From Paenibacillus humicus NBRC 102415 (GTDB lineage: Bacteria; Bacillota; Bacilli; Paenibacillales; Paenibacillaceae), in NCBI RefSeq assembly GCF_004000905.1, contig NZ_BIMD01000038.1:1-50743 (forward strand): DNA of 50,743 bases. Reading direction: 5' to 3'. The position numbers and the translations under genes are program-made. How positions within the stretch are numbered: position 1 is the first letter of the stretch; the number at the start of each line of letters is the position of its first letter. Of the stretch, positions 1-8,539 are shown in pieces. The notes under the pieces were generated by a model. The model was not told the origin of the DNA, did not search any database, and saw nothing but the letters and a program-made list of their open reading frames with translations.

Positions 1-648
1 GAGCCGGCACCGCTGCGCCAGGCTTGCGGCGCGCCGCGCCTTGGCGGCGCCCATGACGGGATAGGCGATGAAGATATCGCCGATCCCGCCATCCGCCATC
101 ACCTCCGCCTCCGACAGCTTGGCGGCGGTGATGCCGACGGCTCCCGCAGCAAGCTGCCGGGCCGCAAGCTCCGACAGCTTGTGCGTCTTCACATGCGGGC
201 GCAGCTTCACGCCGCGCCGCGCCGCCGCCTCCGCCATGGACGCGATATTGGCGTCCACGCGGGCGCTGCGGATGAGGATGAAGGGCGTCTGCGGCCCTTC
301 ATCGCCGAGCTCCCCGCCCGGCAGACAGCCGCGCTCCGGCGCTGCCTCGACAGCTTTCTCCGCCATATTTCCGCCATTCATCCGCTCCGGCGCTGCCCCG
401 ACAGCTTTCTCCGCCATATTTCCGCCATCCATCCGCTCCGGCGCTGCCTCGACAGCTTGCCCCGCCTTATTTCCGCCATCCATCCGCTCCGGCGCCGCCT
501 TCCTTTCGCCACCCAGCCGACCGTCGCCTGACCCTATCGGCCCCTTCGACGCTTCAATCACCGCCTGGGCGGCGGCCTCCTGCCCCGACCGTTCCTCCTC
601 CCGCTCAGGAGCGCCTGCTTCCATTGCTTCCCGTTCCTTCTCGCCCAT
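1..648 (-). CDS. PLP-dependent D-threonine aldolase / D-serine dehydratase-like enzyme, N-terminal part (truncated by window edge)
   Basis: The frame is open from an ATG at 648 to base 1, giving 216 codons with no stop, so the gene continues outside the window. From about residue 115 it matches the start of the alanine-racemase-fold family that includes D-threonine aldolase and D-serine dehydratase: TPFILIRSARVDANI is followed by RPHVKTHK, the motif that carries the PLP-binding lysine. These enzymes act on D-3-hydroxy amino acids in the cytoplasm. The first ~110 residues are not part of the fold; they are polar, charged and contain three full 17-residue repeats at residues 51-101. The ATG overlaps the TGA of the upstream regulator gene (ATGA), so the two are probably translationally coupled. 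The exact substrate cannot be told from this fragment. Confidence 0.8.
   Translation of the reverse strand, partial: MGEKEREAMEAGAPEREEERSGQEAAAQAVIEASKGPIGSGDGRLGGERKAAPERMDGGNKAGQAVEAAPERMDGGNMAEKAVGAAPERMNGGNMAEKAVEAAPERGCLPGGELGDEGPQTPFILIRSARVDANIASMAEAAARRGVKLRPHVKTHKLSELAARQLAAGAVGITAAKLSEAEVMADGGIGDIFIAYPVMGAAKARRAASLAQRCRL
331..498 (-). repeat. 51-bp tandem repeat, three full copies plus a partial one, inside the PLP enzyme gene
   Basis: Reading the minus strand, a 17-codon unit (AAPERMDGGNMAEKAVE and close variants) occurs three times, followed by a fourth partial copy (AAPER). Copies differ at a few positions (K/M, GQ/EK, D/N, E/G). The period of 51 bases keeps the frame. It lies in the linker before the catalytic fold, so copy number could vary without breaking the enzyme. 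Confidence 0.9.
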
Positions 649-1307
649 CAGCTCTGCTCCCCCTCCGCATCCGTCGCCTTGGCTTCCTCCAGATCGCTGT
701 AAAGCGTGTACTTCGAGATGCCCAGATAGGCGCATACCTTCTCGCCCGCCTTCTTGATCAGAAACGCGCCTTTGCGGTCCAGCAGCGCGATGAACCGGAT
801 CCTCTCCTCGCGGCTCATGAGCGCAGGCGGCCTTCCGACGGCGTCCTCCGCCTCCTGGATCAGCGAATCCAGCAGATCGCCGACGTTGCTGACGAACGAC
901 TCCTGGACCGGCGGCAGCTCCTGCATGCCGACCAGCCCCTGCAGCGCCTTCTCGGCGGCGAGCAGCTCCGAGATGTCGAAGTTGATGCACAGGGCGCCGA
1001 TCGCTGTTCCTGCGTCATTTTTCAAGTAGATCGAAGTCGATCTCAGCAGCCGTCCGTCCTTGGTCCGGGTGACGTAATTCTGCCGATGGCCGCCCTCCGA
1101 CGTGCCTCTCATGACCTCGAGTCCGAGGTTCGTGCCGGGATCGCCGACCTTCCGTCCCGTCACATGGCCGTGCTCGATATGCACGATCGTGCTTTCATAA
1201 GGCTGCGACCAGTCGTGCACGACGACCTCGCAGCGCTCTCCGAACTGGGCCGCGATGCCCTGCGCCAGCTCCCGCAGCAGCGGCAGCGTTTGCGATACCG
1301 ATTCCAT
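648..1307 (-). CDS. YheO/DauR-type transcriptional regulator (PAS-like sensor plus HTH)
   Basis: The product is about 219 residues. The N-terminal two thirds match the YheO-like PAS domain (CEVVVHDWSQPYESTIVHIE, then a second block ending ALCINFDISEL). The C-terminal ~60 residues match the YheO-type HTH (RIRFIALLDRKGAFLIKKAG, then AYLGISKYTLYSDL). In this family DauR controls D-arginine catabolism, so a neighbour acting on D-amino acids is a natural target. An ATG at 1307 sits 8 bases after AGGAG and is preferred over a GTG at 1313 that is too close to the same site. Its TGA overlaps the ATG of the downstream PLP enzyme, giving a two-gene operon in which the regulator is first. The ligand is unknown. 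Confidence 0.88.
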   Translation of the reverse strand: MESVSQTLPLLRELAQGIAAQFGERCEVVVHDWSQPYESTIVHIEHGHVTGRKVGDPGTNLGLEVMRGTSEGGHRQNYVTRTKDGRLLRSTSIYLKNDAGTAIGALCINFDISELLAAEKALQGLVGMQELPPVQESFVSNVGDLLDSLIQEAEDAVGRPPALMSREERIRFIALLDRKGAFLIKKAGEKVCAYLGISKYTLYSDLEEAKATDAEGEQS

Positions 1308-1433
1308 TCCCACCGCTCCTCATGACCGCTTGAATTCTCTTTGCCTCCTATCCTACACCCGCTCCTTCTTCTCGGCAAACTTTTTTTCTGTTTTCTAACT
1401 TTTATTCATATCAAGATGGGCAACCAATTTGAA

Positions 1434-2278
1434 ATTCAGCCGAGACGGATAAGCCGATCCCTCCCAACGGCCGCGTCCATGTCCCTCTGAGAACGCGGCG
1501 CCAGACCGGCGCCGCGGCGTCCGTCGACTGGGATCCGAAGCCAGGCCAGGTGCGGATCAAAATAAAGGAGGAGCTGCAGTCCTGCTGGAAGGAGCTCGTC
1601 TTCCCGATCGGCAAGCCGGGCCTTCTCAGCCCGCAAGGCGACATCATCGCGGACCCCGAGACTCCGGCGCCATTCCTGAGCAAGGGCATCACCCGTGCCG
1701 GTCGCCGCGATTGGGCATAAGCCCTTCCTACGCGGACGGAATGGTCCGGCTGAACTGGAGCAGCAAAATGATGGAGAAGCTGAAGCCGTCCTGGAGCACC
1801 GATTCTGCCGAGACGTCCTTCGCCGTCCTCTATGAGAAAGGCTTCTACTCTCCAGATGTCATGCAGCCGCTCGGAGCCGGCGGAGGCGGCGGATCGAGCG
1901 GAAATTCGGCGGGCAAGGACATCAAGGTGGACGGACGCGTCTACGATCGCGCCTCCTTCACCGTCAAGCTGCTCCCCGTCGCCAATCTGTTTACCGTTGG
2001 AGCCATTTCGGCCGGCAGCGTCCCCATCTCCGTCGGCCGACCGTCTCCGATCCCGACTCCATTCCAGTCTCTTATACGGAAGAAGGGACGCTGAATCTGT
2101 CGCTGCCGGAGCCTTCGCTGCCGGAGCCTTCCTCCGGTTACGTGAAGCCTTCGCCGCCAGCGTGACGCTGAAGGAGCCGGGCCAGTACCTGATCTCGGTC
2201 ATCAGCCCGGATGATATTCCCGCCCCGGGCGGTGCGGCCGCCACGACCTGGGCAGAAGTAGTCGTAGAGGCCGAATAG
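1434..2278 (+). pseudogene. Frameshifted remnant of an unrecognised protein gene
   Basis: No single frame spans this stretch, but protein-like sequence passes from frame to frame. The first frame runs from about 1434 to the TAA at 1718 (VDWDPKPGQVRIKIKEEL, then GLLSPQGDIIADPETPAPFL). The second covers about 1725 to 2030 (YADGMVRLNWSSKMMEKL, then GRVYDRASFTVKLLPVANLF). The third covers about 2030 to 2163 (DSIPVSYTEEGTLNLSLPEP). The first frame returns from 2162 to the TAG at 2276 (GQYLISVISPDDIPAPGGAA). At least three frameshifts are needed. No start codon with a ribosome site was found for an intact protein. I do not recognise the family. The codon use still looks coding, so the decay is recent or the indels are sequencing errors. 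Confidence 0.6.
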
Positions 2279-2286
2279 AAAAGACA

Positions 2287-2326
2287 AAAACGGGATGAAG
2301 CCGAATTCTCGGCTTCATCCCGTTTT
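2287..2326. terminator. Two-way rho-independent terminator
   Basis: Arms of 18 bases (AAAACGGGATGAAGCCGA and its exact complement) flank a 4-base loop. The ends are A-rich on one side and T-rich on the other, so it can stop both the rightward pseudogene transcript and the leftward GH2 operon. Confidence 0.9.
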
Positions 2327-2337
2327 GGTTCCAAAAT

Positions 2338-4098
2338 CTAGAAGGAATTGATTTCCCTGATCTTCTCCAGTGCAATCTTGGGCTTGCGGTCCTCCGTCAA
2401 CAGGCCGTTGACCTCCTGCTGCACATCCGTGATCTGGGTGTAGCAGTAGCCCGAGATATATTCGGTCTGCTGGATAGCCTCGTGGATGCTGCGGAACCGA
2501 TCCAGGAAGCTTTCCTCCGAGCCGACCTGATTGCCGTAGCCCCAGCCTTCCTCGGATTGGAAGGCGATGCCGCCGAACTCGCTGACGATGACCGGCTGCC
2601 CCTTGTAGGCGTAGCTGTCCGCAAATGCGTATTTCCAGTGGTTGAAGCTGCGCAGGTTGCCGGTGATCTCGTCCTTGCCCGCATACCGACGGCGGAATTC
2701 CTCTCCGCTCTCGACATAGTCATGCAGCGTGAGGATATCGGAGACGGTATGCTCCCAGCCGTCGTTGGACACGACCGGGCGATTCGGATCGAAAGCCTTC
2801 GTCAGATGGTAGATCGCTTCCGTGAACTTCTGCTGCCGGACATCCTTGGCGATGTTCATGACGCCCCACGATTCATTGAACGGCACCCACGTAATGATGG
2901 ACGGATGATTGTACTGCTGCCTGACGACCTCCATCCATTCCCGGGTGAACCTCTCCACCGCCCGGTCGTTGAATTCGAAGGTGGCGGCCATTTCCGACCA
3001 TACGAGCACGCCCTTCACGTCGCACCAGTACAGGAAGCGGGCATCCTCCACCTTCATATGCTTCCTGACGCCGTTGTACCCCATTTCCAGCAGCTTGTCG
3101 ATATCCTCGAGAATGGCTTCCTCCGAGGGCGGCGTCAGATGCGTATCCGGCCAGTAGCCTTGATCCAGAATCAGCTTCTGGTAGATGGGGGCATTGTTCA
3201 GCAGGATGCGGTCTTTCTCGATCGAGATTTTCCTCATGCCGAAGTAGGCGTATACATGGTCGATTTCGGCGCCGTTTTTGTACAGAATAAACTCGACGTC
3301 ATACAGATTCGGATGGGCCGGCGACCAGTGGCAGTGCTTCCAGGGGCCGTTGGCTTCATGGACGAGGTCGACATCGAGCTGCAGCCATGGACGGTCGATC
3401 GCGAGGCTCACCCTTTTGACCGGCTTGCCTTTCAGGCTGACGAGCGTCTCCAGGGTGATATCGTCCGCCGCTCCGGCCCCCTGCACCTGGTATTCGAACC
3501 GGATCGACCGCGCATCCAGATCCGGCGTCATCTTGACGGCCTCTACATAGGACGGCTCCACATACTCCAGCCAGACCGTCTGCCAGATGCCGGTCGTCTG
3601 GACATAGAAGCACTCGAAGCTGTCCTTCACCCAGCGCTGCTTGCCGCGCGGCTGGGCCGCGTCGAGGCTGTCCTCCGCCTTCACCGTAATCACGTTGCTC
3701 TGCCCGTACTTCAGATAAGGGGCGATGTCGAAATGGAACTCTGCGTAACCGCCTTGATGGCTTCCCGCATAACTTCCGTTGATCCACAGCTTGGCCTTGT
3801 AATCCACCGCCTGGAAGTGGAGAAGGGCAAGCTTGCCCTCCGCCTCGGCCGGAACGTCCAGCTCGCGGCTGTACCAGACATAGGCATGATGGGACTCGTC
3901 GCCGATGCCGCTCGCCTTGGTCTCATAGGTGAACGGGACTTCAATCGTCCGATCTCCGCCGAACCGCTCCGGCCAGCCCAGCCGCTCTCCTTCGTTGCCG
4001 TCGTCGAAGCCGAACTGCCAGGCTCCGTTCAGATTGATCCAGTTGTCCCGCACGAACTGCGGCCTCGGGTAGTCCTTGATGTATCTTTTCGTTGTCAT
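2338..4098 (-). CDS. Glycoside hydrolase family 2 enzyme (beta-galactosidase/beta-glucuronidase type), intracellular
   Basis: The protein has about 586 residues and no signal peptide. It has the GH2 layout: sugar-binding jelly roll (NWINLNGAWQFGFDDG near the start), an Ig-like domain, and a TIM barrel from about residue 300. The acid/base is Glu409 in PFNESWG and the nucleophile Glu507 in VSEFGG; the spacing of 98 residues is normal. An ATG at 4149 overlaps the stop of the upstream GH43 gene but lacks a ribosome site. The ATG at 4098 follows GGGAGAG at a good distance and starts just before the conserved region, so it is chosen. It is the last gene of the leftward sugar operon and probably cleaves oligosaccharides after import. 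GH2 members differ in sugar specificity, which cannot be read here. Confidence 0.9.
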   Translation of the reverse strand: MTTKRYIKDYPRPQFVRDNWINLNGAWQFGFDDGNEGERLGWPERFGGDRTIEVPFTYETKASGIGDESHHAYVWYSRELDVPAEAEGKLALLHFQAVDYKAKLWINGSYAGSHQGGYAEFHFDIAPYLKYGQSNVITVKAEDSLDAAQPRGKQRWVKDSFECFYVQTTGIWQTVWLEYVEPSYVEAVKMTPDLDARSIRFEYQVQGAGAADDITLETLVSLKGKPVKRVSLAIDRPWLQLDVDLVHEANGPWKHCHWSPAHPNLYDVEFILYKNGAEIDHVYAYFGMRKISIEKDRILLNNAPIYQKLILDQGYWPDTHLTPPSEEAILEDIDKLLEMGYNGVRKHMKVEDARFLYWCDVKGVLVWSEMAATFEFNDRAVERFTREWMEVVRQQYNHPSIITWVPFNESWGVMNIAKDVRQQKFTEAIYHLTKAFDPNRPVVSNDGWEHTVSDILTLHDYVESGEEFRRRYAGKDEITGNLRSFNHWKYAFADSYAYKGQPVIVSEFGGIAFQSEEGWGYGNQVGSEESFLDRFRSIHEAIQQTEYISGYCYTQITDVQQEVNGLLTEDRKPKIALEKIREINSF

Positions 4099-4145
4099 TG
4101 TCTTCTCTCCCGTTCCATTAACGCGCCTGGTCGCAGCGTTCTCTG

Positions 4146-6602
4146 TCATTCATGGCGGACCGGCCGCACTTCAAGACCGGAAAGGATCCAGTCCCGGGAC
4201 GAGGAGCGAAAGCCGATTCTTCCTTGCAGGATCGCATCGGGGTCCAGCACATCCAGAAGCGGCTCCCCGTCTTCCCGAAATACCCGGATCCGGCTGCCCT
4301 CCAGCTTCACGGATACGTTGGACGGCTGGCCGGGCCGCAGCTCCAGCAAGGCCGAATCGAGCTCTTCCTTCCTCTCGTACACGATCTTCTCGAGGATGAT
4401 CCTGCCGCTGCGGAACAGAAGCTGATACCCGATGAACGAGTCCGCCACCTGAGCCGGGTAGTCCGATTCCCGGCTCGTCCGCAGCAGCACAGCCGCTTCT
4501 CCGGCATCCTCCCCGTCCGCCTGAAGGCGGAAATCGAGCTCGTAGTCGCCCCACCGGACGTCGCCCGCGAGCAGCTTGCTGTCGCGGCCGGCTTCCGCGA
4601 TCCGGCTGCCGGCCTCGCTTTGCTCCCAGCTGCCGAACAGCTCCTGCTTCTCCAGCTCGGCCTGCGCCGAGCCGTCTACCTCCGCCGATTCCAGCAGCTC
4701 GATATAACGGAGGCGGGAAACCCCGGAAGACGTCTGCTTGACGGTCAGCCACTGCAATCCGCCCTTCAGCTCCAGCTCTCCGAGCGGCACCTTCGTCCAG
4801 TCCGACTCCGAGGCGAACAGGGCGGCATCAAGCTCCGCCTTGAGCTTCCGGCCCGAGGCCTCCACCTCCAGCACGGCTCCTTCCGAGCCGAGCTCCGCCA
4901 TGACGGCGATCCGGTAGCGGCCGTCCTTCTTCACCTGAACGGGAAAGGCCAGCTCCCCGTTCCCCCCCAGCTCCGCGGCCAGACTCCCGTCCGGCGTGCC
5001 GGCCGCGCCGGCCTTGATCGGAGAGGAAGGATTGCCGGAAGCATGGGCTGCCTCCAGCGTCCCGGGCACAGGCTTGACGGCGCTTCGGTCGCTGCTGCCT
5101 CCGGCTTCATTGGAAAAGGCGGTATAGGCAAGCTGCGGCTGAGAGCCTTGCGGCCATCGGTAGCCGATCTTTCCGGGCTGTCCCGTCCACGCCTTCACGT
5201 CGGCAAGCAGCAGGCCGTCCCAATAAATTCTCGTCCCGTCGCCATCGGATTCGGCCCGAAGCGCGTGGAGGACGTTCAGTTCCGTCCCCTGAGGCAGATC
5301 GGCCGAGAAGACAGTCTTTTCCGCCCCGCCCGCCTGCTCCGCCATGACCAGCTTTTTCTGCCGGCCGTCTACACGCAGGACTCGGCTGTTGCGTTCGTCC
5401 CGGTAGGAGAGCAGCACTTCCAGAGCCGCCTCGCCGCCCGCTTCAATCTCCTTGCCGTCCGGCTGGACGACGGCATTGAACTCGGCCGTATAGCGTGTGT
5501 CGGTGCTCAGCTTGCTCACCCAGGCATGGCCGCCGGAAGCAGGCATGGCGGCCTGCTCCCACTTCCCGGGCGAGGGAGCCGAGCCCGGCCGGTCATGGAA
5601 AATCGGCAGCCTGGGCGCTTCCGTCGGAATGCCCCAGGTCGGGCCCAGCACGCCCATCTTGTCGCCGCTGAAGGCGAGCCGGTCCATATTGAGATGGCGG
5701 ACGGGAGGCCCTTCAGCCGATTTTCCTTCCAGATTGTGATAGAAGATATAGTAGGAATCGAGATCGGGTCCGAGCACGGTGGAGCTGTGGCCGAGGCCGT
5801 TGAACCCTTCCTCCGTGGAGATCAGGATCGGATTGTTGTCCGGAATCCGGTACGGACCTGCCGGCGATTCGTCGGAGACGGCGTAGTTGACGCGGTAGCC
5901 GCGGCTGAACACATGGTTGCCCGTGTAGGTCATGTAATACTTGCCCCCGCGCTTGATGATCATCGATCCTTCGGTCCAGTGGCCGAGCGAGGCGCCAAGC
6001 TTCTCTCCCGGGCCGATCGTATAAGGGTCGCTCATCGGCGCGGCCATGATGCCGCCGAATTCGGCATGCGTGAACGTCCAGCTGCCGTCGTCGTCGATGA
6101 ACACCGAGCCGTCGATCGTGAGGCCCAGATTGTCGGTCTGCGCGAGGAACGGTCCGGTCGGCTTCTCGCTGCGCAGGACGTAATGCCCCTTGCCGGCCGG
6201 AGAGGTATACATATAGAACGATCCGTTCCAGTAGACGACCTCGGGAGCGTACGCCCCTTCCGTGACCGGCTCCTCGGCGACCAGTCCCTCATAGGTCCAA
6301 TCCGTCAGATTGGCGGAGCTCCAGGCTTTCACGCCGATCCGTCCGTCCTTCGTGCTGCAGTACAGGTAATACTGTCCGTCATGCCGCAGAACATAAGGAT
6401 CGCCGATGCCGTAATCCTCCCATTCCTGCGGGAGCGTCATCGGATTTTGATAGGAAGTCCCCATCTGCACCGTGGTGCGCGCGGCCGGATTCATATCCAT
6501 TTCTCCCCTTCCCCAAAGGATGGCTGCCGCTCCTGCCGCACATGCCATGCCGCCAAGGAGCAGCAGAAGCCGATTCCTTCTTTTGATTTCTGACGGTTCC
6601 AT
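4146..6602 (-). CDS. Glycoside hydrolase family 43 protein with C-terminal beta-sandwich domains, probably membrane-anchored
   Basis: The product has 818 residues. Residues 11-30 are a single hydrophobic segment after a basic start (KRRNRLLLLLGG), with no clear signal-peptidase site, so a membrane anchor is likely. A five-bladed GH43 propeller covers about residues 55-340: general base Asp68 in GIGDPYV, Asp164 in TIDGSVFID, and acid Glu211 in HWTEGSM. After it come concanavalin-like and carbohydrate-binding-like modules to the C terminus. GH43 enzymes mostly release arabinose or xylose from plant polymers. Its stop overlaps a possible upstream start of the GH2 gene, and it starts 10 bases after the permease, so it belongs to the same operon. 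It is a paralogue of the secreted enzyme at 11413-13902. The precise linkage cleaved is unknown. Confidence 0.9.
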   Translation of the reverse strand: MEPSEIKRRNRLLLLLGGMACAAGAAAILWGRGEMDMNPAARTTVQMGTSYQNPMTLPQEWEDYGIGDPYVLRHDGQYYLYCSTKDGRIGVKAWSSANLTDWTYEGLVAEEPVTEGAYAPEVVYWNGSFYMYTSPAGKGHYVLRSEKPTGPFLAQTDNLGLTIDGSVFIDDDGSWTFTHAEFGGIMAAPMSDPYTIGPGEKLGASLGHWTEGSMIIKRGGKYYMTYTGNHVFSRGYRVNYAVSDESPAGPYRIPDNNPILISTEEGFNGLGHSSTVLGPDLDSYYIFYHNLEGKSAEGPPVRHLNMDRLAFSGDKMGVLGPTWGIPTEAPRLPIFHDRPGSAPSPGKWEQAAMPASGGHAWVSKLSTDTRYTAEFNAVVQPDGKEIEAGGEAALEVLLSYRDERNSRVLRVDGRQKKLVMAEQAGGAEKTVFSADLPQGTELNVLHALRAESDGDGTRIYWDGLLLADVKAWTGQPGKIGYRWPQGSQPQLAYTAFSNEAGGSSDRSAVKPVPGTLEAAHASGNPSSPIKAGAAGTPDGSLAAELGGNGELAFPVQVKKDGRYRIAVMAELGSEGAVLEVEASGRKLKAELDAALFASESDWTKVPLGELELKGGLQWLTVKQTSSGVSRLRYIELLESAEVDGSAQAELEKQELFGSWEQSEAGSRIAEAGRDSKLLAGDVRWGDYELDFRLQADGEDAGEAAVLLRTSRESDYPAQVADSFIGYQLLFRSGRIILEKIVYERKEELDSALLELRPGQPSNVSVKLEGSRIRVFREDGEPLLDVLDPDAILQGRIGFRSSSRDWILSGLEVRPVRHE

Positions 6603-6611
6603 CCCCGCGGC

Positions 6612-7451
6612 TCAGCCTTTGATTCCGCTGATCGCGAGCGATTCGATGAAGTAGCGCTGGGCCATGAAGAACACGATGATGACAGGCACGAGCGCGATGA
6701 GCGAAGCGGCCATGAGCGAGGGATAATTGGATGTGGAGATATAATTCGACTGCATGCTGGCGATGAGCACCTGAATCGTCTGCCTCTCCGGCGTATGCAG
6801 GTAGATGAGCGGTCCCATGAAATCGTTCCAGATGCCCATGAAGCCGAGAGCCGCTTGAGCCGCGATCGCCGGCTTGGCGATGGGCAGCGCGACGGTGGCG
6901 AACGTGCGGAAATAGCCGCAGCCGTCGATTTTGGCGGCGTCGATCAGATCGTTCGGGATGGAGCCCTGCATGAATTGCCGGAAGAAAAAGATCGTCACGA
7001 TATTCCCGAACAGCCCCGGAACGATGAGCGGCAGCAGCGTATCCACCCAGCCCAGCTCGGAGAATCCGATGTACTGGGGAATCATGACGACCGAATAGGG
7101 AATCATCATCGTTCCGAGCAGGGCGAGAAAGATTCCCTCCTTGAACGGAAAATGGAATTTGGCAAAGGAATAAGCCGCCATGGAGGCGACGAACAATCCG
7201 ACCGACAGCACCGCGACCACGACGATGGCGCTGTTCAGGAAGCCGTGCAGCAGCGGAGCTTTGGACCATACATCCGTATAGTTGCTCCATGTCGACGGCT
7301 TCGGAATCCATTGGGGCGGAACGTCGAATACATGCTGCTGGATCTTGAGCGAGGTCGACAGCGTCCACGCCAGCGGCCCGAGCATGACGATCGAGCCGGC
7401 CAGCAGCAGCACATAGATCAAGCTGTTCATCAAGCGTCTTTCTCTGGCCAT
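6612..7451 (-). CDS. Carbohydrate ABC transporter permease, MalG/AraQ type
   Basis: This is a 279-residue integral membrane protein with six likely membrane helices, starting with MARERRLMNSLIYVLLL. The cytoplasmic coupling loop is visible as DAAKIDGCGYFRTFATVALP, the EAA motif that contacts the ATPase. Length and motif fit the MalG branch of the CUT1 sugar importers. It lies 25 bases after the partner permease and 9 bases before the GH43 gene in one leftward operon. No ATPase gene is nearby; CUT1 systems in this group commonly use a shared MsmX-type ATPase encoded elsewhere. The sugar is inferred only from the flanking GH43 and GH2 enzymes. Confidence 0.93.
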   Translation of the reverse strand: MARERRLMNSLIYVLLLAGSIVMLGPLAWTLSTSLKIQQHVFDVPPQWIPKPSTWSNYTDVWSKAPLLHGFLNSAIVVVAVLSVGLFVASMAAYSFAKFHFPFKEGIFLALLGTMMIPYSVVMIPQYIGFSELGWVDTLLPLIVPGLFGNIVTIFFFRQFMQGSIPNDLIDAAKIDGCGYFRTFATVALPIAKPAIAAQAALGFMGIWNDFMGPLIYLHTPERQTIQVLIASMQSNYISTSNYPSLMAASLIALVPVIIVFFMAQRYFIESLAISGIKG

Positions 7452-7476
7452 AGTCTACTCCTCCTGTAAGGAACGC

Positions 7477-8358
7477 TTAGTCCTGGTAGACCCAACGCTT
7501 GGAGAAGCGGAATTGGATCAAGGTCAGAATGAAGATGATGACTCCCAGCACCCAGGCGACCGAGCTGGCGAAGCCCATATTGAAGTATTTGAACGCTTCC
7601 TGGAAAATGTAGTACACGATCGTCGCGCCGCTGTACTCCGGCCCGCCGTCCGCTGCGAGAATATACATCTGGCTGAACGACTGGAACGTGCCGATGACGC
7701 CCATCACCACGACGAAGAAATGGATAGGCGACAGCAGCGGCAGCGTAATGAAGCGGAATTGATGCCACCGCTTCGCGCCATCGACTTCCGCCGCCTCGTA
7801 GTAGCTGGAGGATATCCCCTGCAGTCCGGCCAGATAGAGAACCATCGTGCCGCCGACTCCTCCCCATAATCCCATCAGCAGGAACGACGGCTTGACCCAG
7901 TTCGGATCTCCCAGCCAGTTCGGACCCTGCACGCCGAAGATTTTCCAGATGAACTCGTTGATGATGCCGTAATCGTAGTTGAGCAGCCACTGCCAGAGCA
8001 GGGAGACCGCGATGATCGGCGAAATGACGGGGATATAATAGATCGTCCGGAAGAGGCTTACGCCCTTGAGCGGACGGTTCATCATGAGCGCCAGCGCCAT
8101 GGCTGCGATCATGCCCAGCGGAATTCCCAGAAGCAGATAAAACGTGTTGTACATGGATTTGTAGAACTTCTCGTCCTGGGCCAGCTTCCCGAAGTTGTCC
8201 AGGCCGATGAACTTCGCCGGAGACATCATATCCCAGGACATGAAGCTGAGGCCCAGCGAGCTTATGAGCGGCGCGAGCCCGAAGATGAGAAAGCCGAGAA
8301 CCGGCGGCGTGATAAACAGCAGGGACCAAAGCATTTCTTTACGCCGATAGCCTGTCAT
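7477..8358 (-). CDS. Carbohydrate ABC transporter permease, MalF/LacF type
   Basis: The protein has 293 residues, with a first hydrophobic segment at MLWSLLFITPPVLGFLIFG and about six helices. The EAA loop reads EAAEVDGAKRWHQFRFITLP. The frame is open further upstream, but the ATG at 8358 follows GGAGGAACGTTA and matches the family start, so the longer reading is rejected. It pairs with the MalG-type permease downstream to form the importer channel. The 181 bases before it hold a large hairpin that separates it from the binding-protein gene. Confidence 0.93.
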   Translation of the reverse strand: MTGYRRKEMLWSLLFITPPVLGFLIFGLAPLISSLGLSFMSWDMMSPAKFIGLDNFGKLAQDEKFYKSMYNTFYLLLGIPLGMIAAMALALMMNRPLKGVSLFRTIYYIPVISPIIAVSLLWQWLLNYDYGIINEFIWKIFGVQGPNWLGDPNWVKPSFLLMGLWGGVGGTMVLYLAGLQGISSSYYEAAEVDGAKRWHQFRFITLPLLSPIHFFVVVMGVIGTFQSFSQMYILAADGGPEYSGATIVYYIFQEAFKYFNMGFASSVAWVLGVIIFILTLIQFRFSKRWVYQD

Positions 8359-8412
8359 TAACGTTCCTCCCCGGCACGAAGCCGGAAGGGGAGGCGGCAA
8401 AAGCGCGAGACT

Positions 8413-8500
8413 GCTGAAAAAGGTGGCGCCGCGTGCGCGGAACATTCTTCCGATCGCCGGTTGTGCCGAATGATTCCGCGCCGTTCGCCTGTTTTTCAGC
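8413..8500 (-). other. Intercistronic nested hairpin between binding-protein and permease genes
   Basis: An outer 9-base inverted repeat (GCTGAAAAA at 8413 with TTTTTCAGC at 8492) encloses an inner one: GCGCGGAACATTC at 8435 pairs with 8468-8481, with one bulge. On the operon strand the inner stem is followed at a short distance by five T. Structures in this position in sugar importer operons often protect the upstream message or stop part of the transcripts, raising binding protein over permease. That role is inferred here. Confidence 0.7.
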
Positions 8501-8539
8501 GGCCTCCGTCTGAGCCGCTCTCCTTCCGAGCCAAGCCTG

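Noticed and set aside
331-498. A possible CRISPR array
   Set aside because: Tandem in-frame 51-bp units without unique spacers, inside a coding frame.
2482-4425. A plus-strand open frame of about 650 codons opposite the GH2 gene
   Set aside because: Arg/Pro/Leu-rich shadow of the GH2 enzyme, no motif and no ribosome site.
4152-6593. A long plus-strand open frame opposite the GH43 gene
   Set aside because: High G+C makes long antisense frames common; it has no family motif, while the other strand is a full GH43 enzyme.
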